A stretch of DNA of 64,000 bases from NCBI GenBank assembly GCA_963675925.2, contig CAXXIB010000003.1, positions 434,001 through 498,000 of the forward strand, written 5' to 3'. Under the pieces are notes generated by a model. It was given only the letters and a program-made list of their open reading frames with translations, was not told the origin of the DNA and did no database searches. Within the stretch, counting starts at the first letter, position 1; each line of letters begins with the position of its first letter. Source of the DNA: CAXXOK01 sp963675925 (GTDB lineage Bacteria > Bacillota > Clostridia > Christensenellales > Aristaeellaceae). This document shows, in pieces, positions 43,678 to 52,404 of this stretch. The position numbers and the translations under genes are program-made.

Positions 43678-45063
43678 TTATACAGTATCAGCATCGTCTT
43701 CTGGCGAACCGGCATCCGTATCCTCGTAAATATCTCCCAGCAGTTTTTTGCTTTCACCCTCGTCCAGTTCTTCCACGCTGCGCAGTTTGCGGGCGATACT
43801 GCGCGTACGAACAAACGCTTTATCAATCGTTTTGCTGGCCTGATTGAGCTTATCCTGCGTACTTTGCAATACCTGGGAGAATAGACCGAAGTCACTCTTG
43901 ACCGCGCCCAGAAGCCGCCAGACCTCCGCCGAACGCTTCTCAATAGCCAGCGTGCGGAATCCCATTTGCAGGCTATTGAGCATGGCCAGCAGTGTGCTCG
44001 GCCCCGCGATTACGACGCGCTGTTCCCGCTGAATGGTTTCCACCAGCGCAGCGTTGCGTACAACCTCGGCATACAGGCTTTCCAGCGGCAAGAACATCAT
44101 GGCAAAGTCCGTGGTATATGGTGGATCAATATACTTGCCTGCGATGCGCTTGGCCTCGGTTTTCACTGCGTTGACCAGCGCAGCGCGGGCCGCTTCGGTG
44201 GCTACTGCATCCCCCTGTTCGCTGGCCTCAGCAAGCCGTGCATAGTCCTCCTGCGGGAATTTGGAGTCAATCGGCAAATAGACCCGATGCTCTCCCTCTT
44301 TCCCTGGCAGACACACAGCAAACTCCACGCGTTCCGTTGCGCCGGGGCGCAGCTGGACATTGCTTTCAAATTGCTTTTCGGTCAGCACTTCGGCAAGCAG
44401 GTTGCCAAGCTGTATTTCGCCCCATATACCGCGCCGCTTCACGTTGCCCAGCACACGCCGCAAATCCCCCACGCCTTCGGCCAGCCTGTGGACTTCACCA
44501 AGCGATTTATACACTTGCTCCAGCCGCTCACTGACCTGGGTAAAACTCTGGGTTAAGCGTTTGTTGAGGGTATCCTGCAATTTCTCATCAACGGTCTTGC
44601 GCATTTCGTCGAGTTTCTTCTCATTGTCGGCGCGCATGCCCGTAATGGATTTTTCAATCATTTCCTGCATTCCCTTGATGCGGGTTTCGTTCTTTGCCAG
44701 TTCCTGCTCCAAGGTTTTATCAATCGCTTGCATGCGGGTTTCAAACTTATTCAGGCTTTCCTCGGTAAAGCTGTACATGCGGGCCTGGCGCCTTTCCTGC
44801 GCAGAGAACTGGTTCACCTGATATTCTGCATTCCGGGTCAGATTGCCCGATATACTTTCATTCATTGCATGCAGCGTCCGCATCAGCTCTTCCCGCTGAC
44901 GAAGGCCGTCCTCGTTGAGGGTGGATTGCAGCATACGCAGATGCTGGGTGAACCCGTCTCCATTGCTGCGTTTGGCCAGCATGATAAGCGCTGCAATGAT
45001 AAGAATCACGATAAGCCCGAGCAGCCCTGTAATCAGCCACTGCCATGGTTCCAGTGGGAACAT
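43678..45063 (-). CDS. rmuC: RmuC family DNA recombination protein
   Basis: 461 residues. One N-terminal membrane helix (~10-30, LITGLLGLIVILIIAALIML), coiled coil ~35-190 (repeated EQELAKNETRIKGMQEMIEKS-like heptads), then the RmuC nuclease-like domain: RGIWGEIQLGNLLAEVL, VEFAVCLPG, LPIDSKFPQEDYARL and VVIAGPSTLLAMLNSLQMGF. Limits DNA rearrangements in E. coli; mechanism uncertain. Stands alone between recR and rbgA. Confidence 0.94.
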   Translation of the reverse strand: MFPLEPWQWLITGLLGLIVILIIAALIMLAKRSNGDGFTQHLRMLQSTLNEDGLRQREELMRTLHAMNESISGNLTRNAEYQVNQFSAQERRQARMYSFTEESLNKFETRMQAIDKTLEQELAKNETRIKGMQEMIEKSITGMRADNEKKLDEMRKTVDEKLQDTLNKRLTQSFTQVSERLEQVYKSLGEVHRLAEGVGDLRRVLGNVKRRGIWGEIQLGNLLAEVLTEKQFESNVQLRPGATERVEFAVCLPGKEGEHRVYLPIDSKFPQEDYARLAEASEQGDAVATEAARAALVNAVKTEAKRIAGKYIDPPYTTDFAMMFLPLESLYAEVVRNAALVETIQREQRVVIAGPSTLLAMLNSLQMGFRTLAIEKRSAEVWRLLGAVKSDFGLFSQVLQSTQDKLNQASKTIDKAFVRTRSIARKLRSVEELDEGESKKLLGDIYEDTDAGSPEDDADTV

Positions 45064-45105
45064 CGGTCATCCTCCCATTCTCATGCAAGTTGTTGAGCAT
45101 ATTGA

Positions 45106-45129
45106 AACAACCTGCGTCAGCAGGCTGTT
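45106..45129 (-). terminator. hairpin downstream of recR
   Basis: As RNA from the minus strand, AACAGCCTGC (45129-45120) pairs with GCAGGTTGTT (45115-45106) over ten positions including one G-U pair; on the plus strand that pair would be a mismatch, so it belongs to recR transcripts. The T-tail is short. Confidence 0.5.
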
Positions 45130-45133
45130 TGCA

Positions 45134-45733
45134 TTATAGTTCCCGTCGGCCTTCCATGGCCTTGGACAGGGTGATTTCATCGGTATATTCCAAATCACTG
45201 CCAACCGGTACACCGTGAGCAATGCGGGTGACTAGGATACCCATAGGCTTAATTAGCCTTGCAATATAACTGGCCGTTGCTTCGCCCTCAATGTCGGGGT
45301 TGGTGGCAAGAATCACTTCCTGAATCGCTCCGTCCGACAAGCGCTTGAGCAGCTCTTTGATGCGGATATCCTCCGGCCCGATTCCCTCCATGGGTGACAA
45401 GGTGCCGTGCAGCACGTGGTAAGCGCCTTCAAAATCGTGCATGCGCTCGATCGCCGCTACATCGCGCGGGTCGCGTACCACACAGATTTGGCCATTCTTA
45501 CGGCTGTCATCATCGCAGACATCGCACAGATCATCCACGGCGTAGTTGCCGCAAACCGAGCAATAGCGTATCTCCTTGCGGCCCTGATAAATGGCCGTGG
45601 CAAGCTCGCGCACATCATCCAACTCCATGGAGATGATGTAATATGCCAGCCGCTGCGCACTCTTTTGCCCGATGCTGGGGAGCTTGGACAGCTGGGTTAC
45701 CATCCGCGTAATGGGCTCAAGCGGTTTGGCCAT
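45134..45733 (-). CDS. recR: recombination protein RecR
   Basis: Works with RecF/RecO to load RecA at gaps. 199 residues: HhH at the N-terminus (LPSIGQKSAQRLAYYI), a four-Cys zinc finger (CSVCGNYAVDDLCDVC) and a Toprim domain (VVRDPRDVAAIERM, LATNPDIEGEATASYIA). Three bases after ebfC. The usual dnaX is not upstream. Confidence 0.97.
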   Translation of the reverse strand: MAKPLEPITRMVTQLSKLPSIGQKSAQRLAYYIISMELDDVRELATAIYQGRKEIRYCSVCGNYAVDDLCDVCDDDSRKNGQICVVRDPRDVAAIERMHDFEGAYHVLHGTLSPMEGIGPEDIRIKELLKRLSDGAIQEVILATNPDIEGEATASYIARLIKPMGILVTRIAHGVPVGSDLEYTDEITLSKAMEGRREL

Positions 45734-45736
45734 AGC

Positions 45737-46078
45737 TTAGAACATACCTCCCATACCGGGGGACAGCTTGCCAAGTTCCTGTTCGCGGGCTTCTTTGCCC
45801 AAACGAACCGCTTCGTTCACCGCTGCCAGAATCATATCTTGCAGTATATCGACATCGTCCGGATCCACACACTCGGGGTTGATGACGATGGATTTCAGCT
45901 CACCTTTGCCGGCTGCGGTCACTGTAACCATGCCGCCGCCTGCTTGCGCGGTGTATTCGCGCTCATCCAATTCTTCCTGCGTTTTTGCCATTTGCTCCTG
46001 CAGTTTCTGGGCCTGCCGCATCAGCTGCTGCATATTGCCTCCGCCACCGCCGAATCCGCCAAATTGTTTATTAGCCAT
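45737..46078 (-). CDS. ebfC: YbaB/EbfC family nucleoid-associated protein
   Basis: 113 residues; DNA-binding dimer. Glycine-rich N-terminus FGGFGGGGGNMQQLMRQAQKLQEQM and the conserved KGELKSIVINPECVDPDD are typical. Overlapping transcription unit with recR as in most bacteria. Confidence 0.95.
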   Translation of the reverse strand: MANKQFGGFGGGGGNMQQLMRQAQKLQEQMAKTQEELDEREYTAQAGGGMVTVTAAGKGELKSIVINPECVDPDDVDILQDMILAAVNEAVRLGKEAREQELGKLSPGMGGMF

Positions 46079-46088
46079 ACGCTTCCTC

Positions 46089-46832
46089 CTATATATCCCG
46101 TCTGGTGATTTTCAAATTACCCGATACACCGGTTAAGCGCACCGAAGGCGCAGTATTCTCTTGTGTCAGCTCAACACCCCTGATTGATTGCTGTCCGCTT
46201 ACCGTACGCAGCGAAACATTGACTTTGTCAAGGTCGGTTACCATCTTGCAGTCGCCAGATACCGTACGGATTTCCATCTGTTCAAACCCGGCGCTAATAT
46301 CCATGTCAATATCGCCGCTGACGGATGTAAAACGGTAGCGCTTGGCAGACAGGCTTTCCAGCATGATGTTCCCGCTGACCGTGCGTGCTGTGAATGCCTC
46401 ACACATCAGCGTTTCGCCCTTGATGGCACCGGCCGTTGTGCGCAGGGATAACGCCCCGGCAGTCAGCTTCGAAGCTTTTAAGTCCCCGGTGATGGTTTCC
46501 ACCGATATACTATCGCCACCCAAGCCGCGAACCCTGGCCGGCCCGCTAATCGTGTGCAGGTTCAGGTTCTGGTCCCAGTTGCGGGGAACCCGCACGACAA
46601 TTTCCATCCAGTGCCCGTGGGTAATATCCAGCGACAGTCCATACTGTGGCTGCTCAATGGTCAATGTGCCGTTTTCTGCTGCAATTTTCAGTTCGCTCAC
46701 TGTGCGCTCGTCACCCGAAGCCAGCACCTGAATTTGCTCGATATCGTCGGCAAATATTTCCAGCTGTGCCCACGCCAGGCGTGTAACGATCTCATGAAGC
46801 TCCCCTGTCTGAAAGGTTTCGTTGCGTTCCAA
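46089..46832 (-). CDS. DUF4097 family beta-helix-type protein
   Basis: 247 residues from a TTG behind AAAGGGGGAG. From ~90 on it shows repeated short strands of the form SGxIxxESLSA/VSGDIDMDISAG typical of DUF4097 'putative adhesin' solenoids (VSGNIMLESLS, VSGDCKMVTDL, VSGQQSIRG). No signal peptide or membrane helix, so it may be cytoplasmic, unlike most adhesins. It heads the unit DUF4097-ebfC-recR, an unusual partner in place of dnaX. Confidence 0.8.
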   Translation of the reverse strand: MERNETFQTGELHEIVTRLAWAQLEIFADDIEQIQVLASGDERTVSELKIAAENGTLTIEQPQYGLSLDITHGHWMEIVVRVPRNWDQNLNLHTISGPARVRGLGGDSISVETITGDLKASKLTAGALSLRTTAGAIKGETLMCEAFTARTVSGNIMLESLSAKRYRFTSVSGDIDMDISAGFEQMEIRTVSGDCKMVTDLDKVNVSLRTVSGQQSIRGVELTQENTAPSVRLTGVSGNLKITRRDI

Positions 46833-46893
46833 GGTACGCTCCCCCTTTATGTCGATAGACTTGTGTCAAATTAGTTCTTGCATGCTCCCTTAA

Positions 46894-46921
46894 ATTATAC
46901 AGGTTTCTCCTAAAAAAGCAA
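46894..46921 (-). promoter_or_regulatory. promoter of the DUF4097-ebfC-recR unit
   Basis: Minus strand TTGCTT (46916-46921), 16 bases, TATAAT (46894-46899), about 60 bases before the TTG start. Confidence 0.65.
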
Positions 46922-47090
46922 TGCGCGCAGCCTTCCAATATCGCGGTATACTCTCCATTTTCGGTTCCCAAAGTTTTTGTTTTATGGTATAGTAAACTAA
47001 GGAAAACAACTGTTCGGACGGAGGTTGCCGGGTACCGGGAAAGCCGATGATACGGGCATTCCGTAAGGCCCCGCCATTGGAATCGACGAT

Positions 47091-48422
47091 ATGAAAGAGT
47101 TTGATCAGCAGACGCTGTGGAGCACGATGGACGACCACCCCACACAAGCGCCGCTTGCCGACCGTATGCGTCCGCGCACGCTGGACGAGTTCGTTGGACA
47201 GGAGCATTTAGTCGGCGAAGGGAAGCTTCTTCGCCGTGCCATTATGGCAGATAAACTGCAATCCAGCATATTCTGGGGCCCTCCGGGCTGCGGAAAGACC
47301 TCGCTTGCCCATATCATCGCCGGAATGACCGGCAGCGAATTTGTAAAACTTAACGCCGTTACCAGCGGCGTTGCGGATGTGCGCAAGGTTCTAAAATCTG
47401 CTGAGGAGCGCCGTGTCCGGCAGGGCAAGGCAACATACCTGCTGCTGGATGAATGTCATCGCTGGTCGAAAGCCCAGAGCGATTCCATACTCCCAGCGAT
47501 AGAGTCCGGCTTGATTCGCTTTATCGGCTCGACTACCGAAAACCCCATGGCGAGCATGACCCCCGCCATTGTCAGCCGCTGCCGCGTATTCGCGTTTCAG
47601 CCGCTGGCAACAGAGGATATCCGCAAGGCTCTCTCCACCGCGCTAGAGGACAAAGAACGCGGTTATGGCCGCTACTCCGTTGACTGCGGGGAGGATGCGC
47701 TATCTTACATCGCCCGTATGTCCGGCGGTGATGTACGCACCGCGCTTTCCGCATTGGAGCTTGCCTTTTTAACCACGAAAGAGGATGCCAAAGGCGTTAA
47801 GCACATCACTCTTGATGTTGCTCAGGAAAGCGTACAAAAGCCCATCATGAAGCTGGACGAGAGCTTGTATTACAATATGCTGTCGGCGTTTATTAAAAGC
47901 ATGCGCGGCAGCGACCCGGATGCAGCCCTTTTATGGTTTGCTCGGCTGATGTATGCCGGTGTCGATCCGCGGTTGATTGTACGCCGTATCATCGTGCACG
48001 CCAGCGAGGATGTGGGCCTGGCAGACCCTGTCGCCATGCTGCAAGCGCACGCCGCCGCAAACGCGCTGGAAACTGTGGGTATGCCGGAAGCGCGTATCCC
48101 CATCGCCCAGGCGATACTAGCCATCTGCATGGCGGAAAAGAGCAATAGCGTGGTCGATGCACTCGGCGCAGCAGAGGCCGATGCGCAAAACGGCAATTAC
48201 TCCGCCGTTCCTGTATACCTGCGGGACCAGAGCATGGTTCCCAAGAACGAAAAAAGCAATGACTACCTCTATCCGCATATGTTTCCGGAGCATTTCGTAA
48301 AACAAACGTATATGCCAAAAGGCTTTGAAACGCGCGTGTACTATCACCCCAGCGATCAAGGAAACGAAGCAAAGCTCAAAGCACGTTTGGAACGCAGATT
48401 CGGGAAGGATAAAAAGCCGTGA
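47091..48422 (+). CDS. rarA: replication-associated recombination protein A (RarA/MgsA) AAA+ ATPase
   Basis: Acts at stalled replication forks, related to clamp loaders. 443 residues: RMRPRTLDEFVGQEHLVGEGK, Walker A WGPPGCGKTSLAHIIAG, Walker B LLLDECHRWSKAQSD (most homologues read DEIHRFNKAQ), sensor 1 IGSTTENP, and the C-terminal MgsA domain with YLYPHMFPEHFVKQTYMP. The ATG has no good ribosome site. An extended -10 (TGGTATAGT, near 46986-46994) lies ~95 bases upstream. Overlaps the next gene by GTGA. Confidence 0.95.
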   Translation: MKEFDQQTLWSTMDDHPTQAPLADRMRPRTLDEFVGQEHLVGEGKLLRRAIMADKLQSSIFWGPPGCGKTSLAHIIAGMTGSEFVKLNAVTSGVADVRKVLKSAEERRVRQGKATYLLLDECHRWSKAQSDSILPAIESGLIRFIGSTTENPMASMTPAIVSRCRVFAFQPLATEDIRKALSTALEDKERGYGRYSVDCGEDALSYIARMSGGDVRTALSALELAFLTTKEDAKGVKHITLDVAQESVQKPIMKLDESLYYNMLSAFIKSMRGSDPDAALLWFARLMYAGVDPRLIVRRIIVHASEDVGLADPVAMLQAHAAANALETVGMPEARIPIAQAILAICMAEKSNSVVDALGAAEADAQNGNYSAVPVYLRDQSMVPKNEKSNDYLYPHMFPEHFVKQTYMPKGFETRVYYHPSDQGNEAKLKARLERRFGKDKKP

Positions 48423-49312
48423 GAAGAAGACACCCAACTCGCCAGATCGATGTCAGCAAAGCATCACTCTATGCCATCATCGTCAATATATCCGAAATCA
48501 CCGTGTTGATGGGGTTTGTTGTATATACCATGATTGTAGGTATCACCCCGGAAAACCGTCAGTTCATTCAGGTCGTTGCTATTGTTGGCGGCTTGATGGC
48601 CAGCTGGGGCGCGTTTCTGGACATTCGTGAAGCGCTGCAGGCACGTCGGCGGCAGATGCAGATACAGGATTTGGAACAATCCAACACCCAGATGGACGAA
48701 CTCAATCGAACCCTGCGCGTGCAGCGGCACGATTTTCTCAATCACCTGCAGGTTGTGTATAGCCTGATGGAAATGAACGAATATGTCGAAGCGACCGATT
48801 ATCTGGAAAAGGTATACGGGGAGATTCGGGCGGTTTCCAGCTTTTTGTCCACCAGATCTACGGCGATAAACGCCTTGCTTAAGGTGAAAGCTGGCGCCTG
48901 CGCACACGAAAACATTGACTTGCAACTGCACATCAACAGCCCGCTGCTCAAGTTGCCCATGCCCGCCTGGGAGCTTTGCCGCGTGCTGGGCAACCTGATT
49001 GATAACGCAATGGATGCCGCCAAGCATGATAGTAAGCCTTGTATTCACCTAACAATACGGGAAGATATACGGTCGTTTATTTTCTGTATAGAAAACAACG
49101 GCGCGCTGATACCTAAGGAGCTTTTGCCAACGATATTCGAAGAGGGTGTCAGCACCAAAGGTGAAGACCACGGCATGGGCCTTTCCATCGTGAAAAACAC
49201 GCTTATACCCTATGATGGCGATGTTACGCTTGCAAGCACTTCAAAAACTACGCGCTTTACCGTAACGCTGCCGAAAATTCCGCTAATGGACGAGACTGCC
49301 GGCGAACATTGA
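48419..49312 (+). CDS. Spo0B-type (SPOB_a) sensor histidine kinase
   Basis: 297 residues from GTG, overlapping the rarA stop. Two membrane helices (~18-42 and ~49-68) with almost no outside loop, a coiled linker, then the Spo0B-type four-helix dimerisation motif LRVQRHDFLNHLQVV (H104 the likely phosphoacceptor) and a GHKL ATPase domain: VLGNLIDNAMDAAK (N box), GVSTKGEDHGMGLSIVK (G boxes). This is the DcuS/CitA/AgrC class. No response regulator is adjacent. Without a sizeable sensor domain it probably responds to a membrane or partner signal. Confidence 0.88.
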   Translation: MRRRHPTRQIDVSKASLYAIIVNISEITVLMGFVVYTMIVGITPENRQFIQVVAIVGGLMASWGAFLDIREALQARRRQMQIQDLEQSNTQMDELNRTLRVQRHDFLNHLQVVYSLMEMNEYVEATDYLEKVYGEIRAVSSFLSTRSTAINALLKVKAGACAHENIDLQLHINSPLLKLPMPAWELCRVLGNLIDNAMDAAKHDSKPCIHLTIREDIRSFIFCIENNGALIPKELLPTIFEEGVSTKGEDHGMGLSIVKNTLIPYDGDVTLASTSKTTRFTVTLPKIPLMDETAGEH

Positions 49313-49337
49313 CGAAGCCGACGTGGGGCGATATAAT
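49309..49337 (+). promoter_or_regulatory. promoter of the rplI-dnaB unit
   Basis: TTGACG (49309-49314), 17 bases, TATAAT (49332-49337). The -35 box overlaps the kinase stop codon; the rplI ATG is ~50 bases downstream behind AAGGAGG. Confidence 0.85.
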
Positions 49338-49392
49338 TAATGTTACGGTTCAATGGATCTTGAGCAATTCAAAGTGAAGGAGGAAGCAACGG

Positions 49393-49845
49393 ATGAAGGT
49401 TATTTTACTTTGTGATGTAAAAGGTCAAGGTAAAAAAGAGGATATTCTTAACGTATCCAGCGGATATGCCCGGAATTACCTGTTTCCGCGTAAATGGGCG
49501 GTAGAGGCCACCCCCGCATCCATCAAGGAAATCGAGCGCAAGCGCGCCGCCGAGGAACAACTGGAAAAGGAACGCCGCCAGGAGGCGCAGGAACAGGCAA
49601 ACGCCCTGAGCGATAAGGTGATCCGCATTACAGCTAAGTCCGGTGACACAGGCCGCTTATACGGCAGTGTAACCAACCAGGAAATTGCGGACGAGCTGAA
49701 AAAACAGTTCGGATTTGAGGCCGATAAACGCAAAGTCGAGTGTGAGCCCATACGCCAGACCGGCGAGTATGATGTAAGCGTCGGTGTATATTCGGGTATT
49801 ACCGCGAAAATGAAAGTACTGGTCACGAGCGTCGGCGATAAATAA
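49393..49845 (+). CDS. rplI: 50S ribosomal protein L9
   Basis: 150 residues: the N-terminal rRNA-binding domain (MKVILLCDVKGQGKKEDILNVSSGYARNYLFP), a long connecting helix (ERKRAAEEQLEKERRQEAQEQ) and the C-terminal domain (SGDTGRLYGSVTNQEIADELKKQFG). The usual rplI-dnaB pairing is kept, but the gdpP gene that often precedes rplI is absent. Confidence 0.98.
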   Translation: MKVILLCDVKGQGKKEDILNVSSGYARNYLFPRKWAVEATPASIKEIERKRAAEEQLEKERRQEAQEQANALSDKVIRITAKSGDTGRLYGSVTNQEIADELKKQFGFEADKRKVECEPIRQTGEYDVSVGVYSGITAKMKVLVTSVGDK

Positions 49846-49883
49846 ACCGAAATGTATCAACGCCAGAAGGGAGGCAGCGTCGT

Positions 49884-51275
49884 ATGGAACAGCAGGAGCT
49901 TGTAAGCATCACCCCGCCAAATAGCGTAGATGCAGAACGGTCTGTGCTCGGCGCTGCGATGCAGGATTCCGGCGCGGCCACCCTGACCGTGGAAACCCTG
50001 CAAGCCGACGATTTTTATTCTCCCGAGAACCGGGAAATTTTCACCGCGATTCAAACCTTGTTTTCGTCCAGTGCATCCATCGATGTGATGACAGTCTCTA
50101 ACGAGCTGGCTCGCAAGGGCACGCTGGACGGCATAGGCGGTTCCGCCTATTTGGTATCGGCATGCCGCTATGTGCCCACCACCGCAAATACCGCTTCCTA
50201 TATTCGCATCGTGCAGGAAAAAAGCACGCTGCGAAAGCTGATTACAGCTTGCCGCCGCATTGAAGGCGAATGCTATACACAGATGGATGATATGGATACG
50301 CTTCTAAGCAATGCCGAGAAGCTTATTTTTGATATCGTTATGCGCCGCGGCGGCGGAGACACCTTAACCCCGATCAGCGCCGTGCTGATGGAAACCTTTG
50401 ATAAGCTGGAACAGCTCAGCCGCCTGAAAGGCAAGCTCAGTGGCGTACCGACTGGCTTATATGAGCTGGACCGCAAGCTGACCTGCCTGCATGGCGGCGA
50501 GTTGATTATCGCCGGCGCACGGCCCGGTATGGGTAAAACCGCGTTTGCTTTGGGTATCGTTTTGTTTGCGGCCGAGCACGTAGGCAGCCGCATCGCAGTG
50601 TTTACCATGGAAATGCCTAAAGAGCAGATCGGTATGCGTATTTTGGCCAATGCCGCCAACATCAATATGCAGCGCCTGCGCAGCGGTATGCTCAGCGACG
50701 ATGAATGGATGAAAGTCGGCGATACCTTAAACCGCCTCAGCGCGTGTAAAATTTTTATCGACGACACACCCGGCCTTTCCCCCTCCAAAATGCGCAGCCG
50801 CGTACGCCGCCTGATGATGGAGCAAAACGGACTGGACCTGGTCGTGGTGGACTACCTTGGCCTGATGTCTTCGGACAAGCGCCAGGACAACCGCCAGCAG
50901 GAAGTATCCGATATCAGCCGGGGGCTGAAAGCCATCGCACTGGAGCTGAAAATCCCTGTACTGGCCGCTGCGCAGCTGGCACGTGCGAACACGCAGCGGC
51001 GTAACAAACGCCCGCAGCTCAGCGACCTGCGCGATTCTGGCAGCATTGAGCAGGATGCCGACGTGGTGCTTTTTATCCACCGCGAAAAATATTATCAGAG
51101 TGATGACCCGGACGAAGAACCCATTGCCGATGACGGCGATGCGGAAATCATCGTTTCCAAACAGAGAAACGGTCCCGTCGGCACCGTAGAGGTGGAGTGG
51201 CAGGATGAATTCGCCCGCTTCATCAATCCGCCGGGCGTTCGTGTACCATCCTATATCAACGAGAACGGAGTTTGA
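49884..51275 (+). CDS. dnaB: replicative DNA helicase DnaB
   Basis: 463 residues. N-terminal DnaB domain (PPNSVDAERSVLGAAMQD), linker, then the RecA-like core: Walker A AGARPGMGKTAFALG, H1a VFTMEMPKEQI, Walker B LVVVDYLGLM, SQL-type motif LAAAQLARANTQRRNKRP, arginine-finger region LRDSGSIEQDADVV. Hexameric fork helicase. Called dnaC in Bacillus. Upstream ribosome site AAGGGAGG. Confidence 0.98.
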   Translation: MEQQELVSITPPNSVDAERSVLGAAMQDSGAATLTVETLQADDFYSPENREIFTAIQTLFSSSASIDVMTVSNELARKGTLDGIGGSAYLVSACRYVPTTANTASYIRIVQEKSTLRKLITACRRIEGECYTQMDDMDTLLSNAEKLIFDIVMRRGGGDTLTPISAVLMETFDKLEQLSRLKGKLSGVPTGLYELDRKLTCLHGGELIIAGARPGMGKTAFALGIVLFAAEHVGSRIAVFTMEMPKEQIGMRILANAANINMQRLRSGMLSDDEWMKVGDTLNRLSACKIFIDDTPGLSPSKMRSRVRRLMMEQNGLDLVVVDYLGLMSSDKRQDNRQQEVSDISRGLKAIALELKIPVLAAAQLARANTQRRNKRPQLSDLRDSGSIEQDADVVLFIHREKYYQSDDPDEEPIADDGDAEIIVSKQRNGPVGTVEVEWQDEFARFINPPGVRVPSYINENGV

Positions 51276-51276
51276 C

Positions 51277-52236
51277 ATGAAACAGCAGAGTATCATGACT
51301 CTTGCAAAAGATATGCGTTTTGAAGGGTATGTGCTTGTTCGCATGAGCGAGCAGCGTACCGGCAATACAGGCCGCAAGTATCTGGACTTAACCCTGGGCG
51401 ACAGCACCGGAGAACTTAACGGCAAACTATGGGACGGGAATACTGATCCGCCGCCCGTTGGCAGCGTAATCAAAGTTCGCGGCATTACTTTGGAATACAA
51501 CGGCCGTCTGCAGCTGCGCATTGAAAAATTGCGCCCGCTGGAAGAAACCGACAAGGTGGACATGAGTCTGCTGACCCCCTGCGCACCGGAAACCCCGGAA
51601 GCCATGCTGGAATACCTGAACCAGACTGTTTCCGAAATTAACAGTCCCCCGCTTCGGGCCATCGTGCAAGGGATGCTGGATCTGTATCAGGAAAAGCTCC
51701 CCTACTTCCCGGCTGCCCAGCGCATTCACCATGCAGAGCGCGGTGGGTTATTGCACCATACGCTGGGTATGCTCCGGCTTGCTAAAGGCGTACTGCCGCT
51801 GTACCCGCATCTCAATGCTGATTTGCTGCTGTCAGGTGTCATCATTCATGACCTGTGCAAAATGGAGGAGCTGGATTCCAACGCCCTGGGCGTTGTGAAG
51901 GACTATACCGCGCCGGGCCTGTTGCTTGGCCACATCTCCATTGGCGTGACTCGGCTTGGCGAAGTCGCTACGAAACTGGACATTTCGGGAGAACCGCTGC
52001 TTCTTTTGCAGCACATGCTGCTCAGCCATCACGGCGAGGATATGTACGGAAGTCCCAGGAAGCCCATGTTCCCTGAAGCGGAGGTACTGCACTGGGTGGA
52101 TATTCTGGATGCCCGCATGAATGAGATCAGCACGGCGCTGGCCAAAGTACCACCAGGCGTGTTCTCTGAAAAGATATGGTCGCTGGAACGCAGGCTGTAT
52201 CAGCCCCACTATGATCAGCTAGAGCAGGATTCGTAG
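51277..52236 (+). CDS. yhaM: YhaM-like 3'-5' exoribonuclease (OB-fold plus HD domain)
   Basis: 319 residues from ATG 51277, which lies one base after the dnaB stop behind CGGAG; the frame extends upstream only inside dnaB. N-terminal OB fold (YLDLTLGDSTGELNGKLWD), then an HD domain: HHTLGMLRLAKGV, VIIHDLCKMEEL (HD pair), LLSHHGEDMYGSPRKP, LHWVDILDARM. Length and order match Bacillus YhaM (314 residues). RNA/ssDNA 3' end trimming. Confidence 0.9.
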   Translation: MKQQSIMTLAKDMRFEGYVLVRMSEQRTGNTGRKYLDLTLGDSTGELNGKLWDGNTDPPPVGSVIKVRGITLEYNGRLQLRIEKLRPLEETDKVDMSLLTPCAPETPEAMLEYLNQTVSEINSPPLRAIVQGMLDLYQEKLPYFPAAQRIHHAERGGLLHHTLGMLRLAKGVLPLYPHLNADLLLSGVIIHDLCKMEELDSNALGVVKDYTAPGLLLGHISIGVTRLGEVATKLDISGEPLLLLQHMLLSHHGEDMYGSPRKPMFPEAEVLHWVDILDARMNEISTALAKVPPGVFSEKIWSLERRLYQPHYDQLEQDS

Positions 52237-52286
52237 GTCAATATTGTAAAAAGAACCCCACATACAGTCCTCGTGATTTGGGAATG

Positions 52287-52315
52287 TTGACGCGTTTTGT
52301 GCAAAATGTTAAAAT
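52287..52315 (+). promoter_or_regulatory. promoter of the lipoprotein gene
   Basis: TTGACG (52287-52292), 17 bases, TAAAAT (52310-52315); about 90 bases before the start codon. Confidence 0.7.
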
Positions 52316-52404
52316 ACAACTGTATTCACAGCACGTAAATTGAAACCTGCTCATACGATCCCCACTCCGCAAGCAGCGCTTGCCATGAATCGGAGGAAAT
52401 CCAT

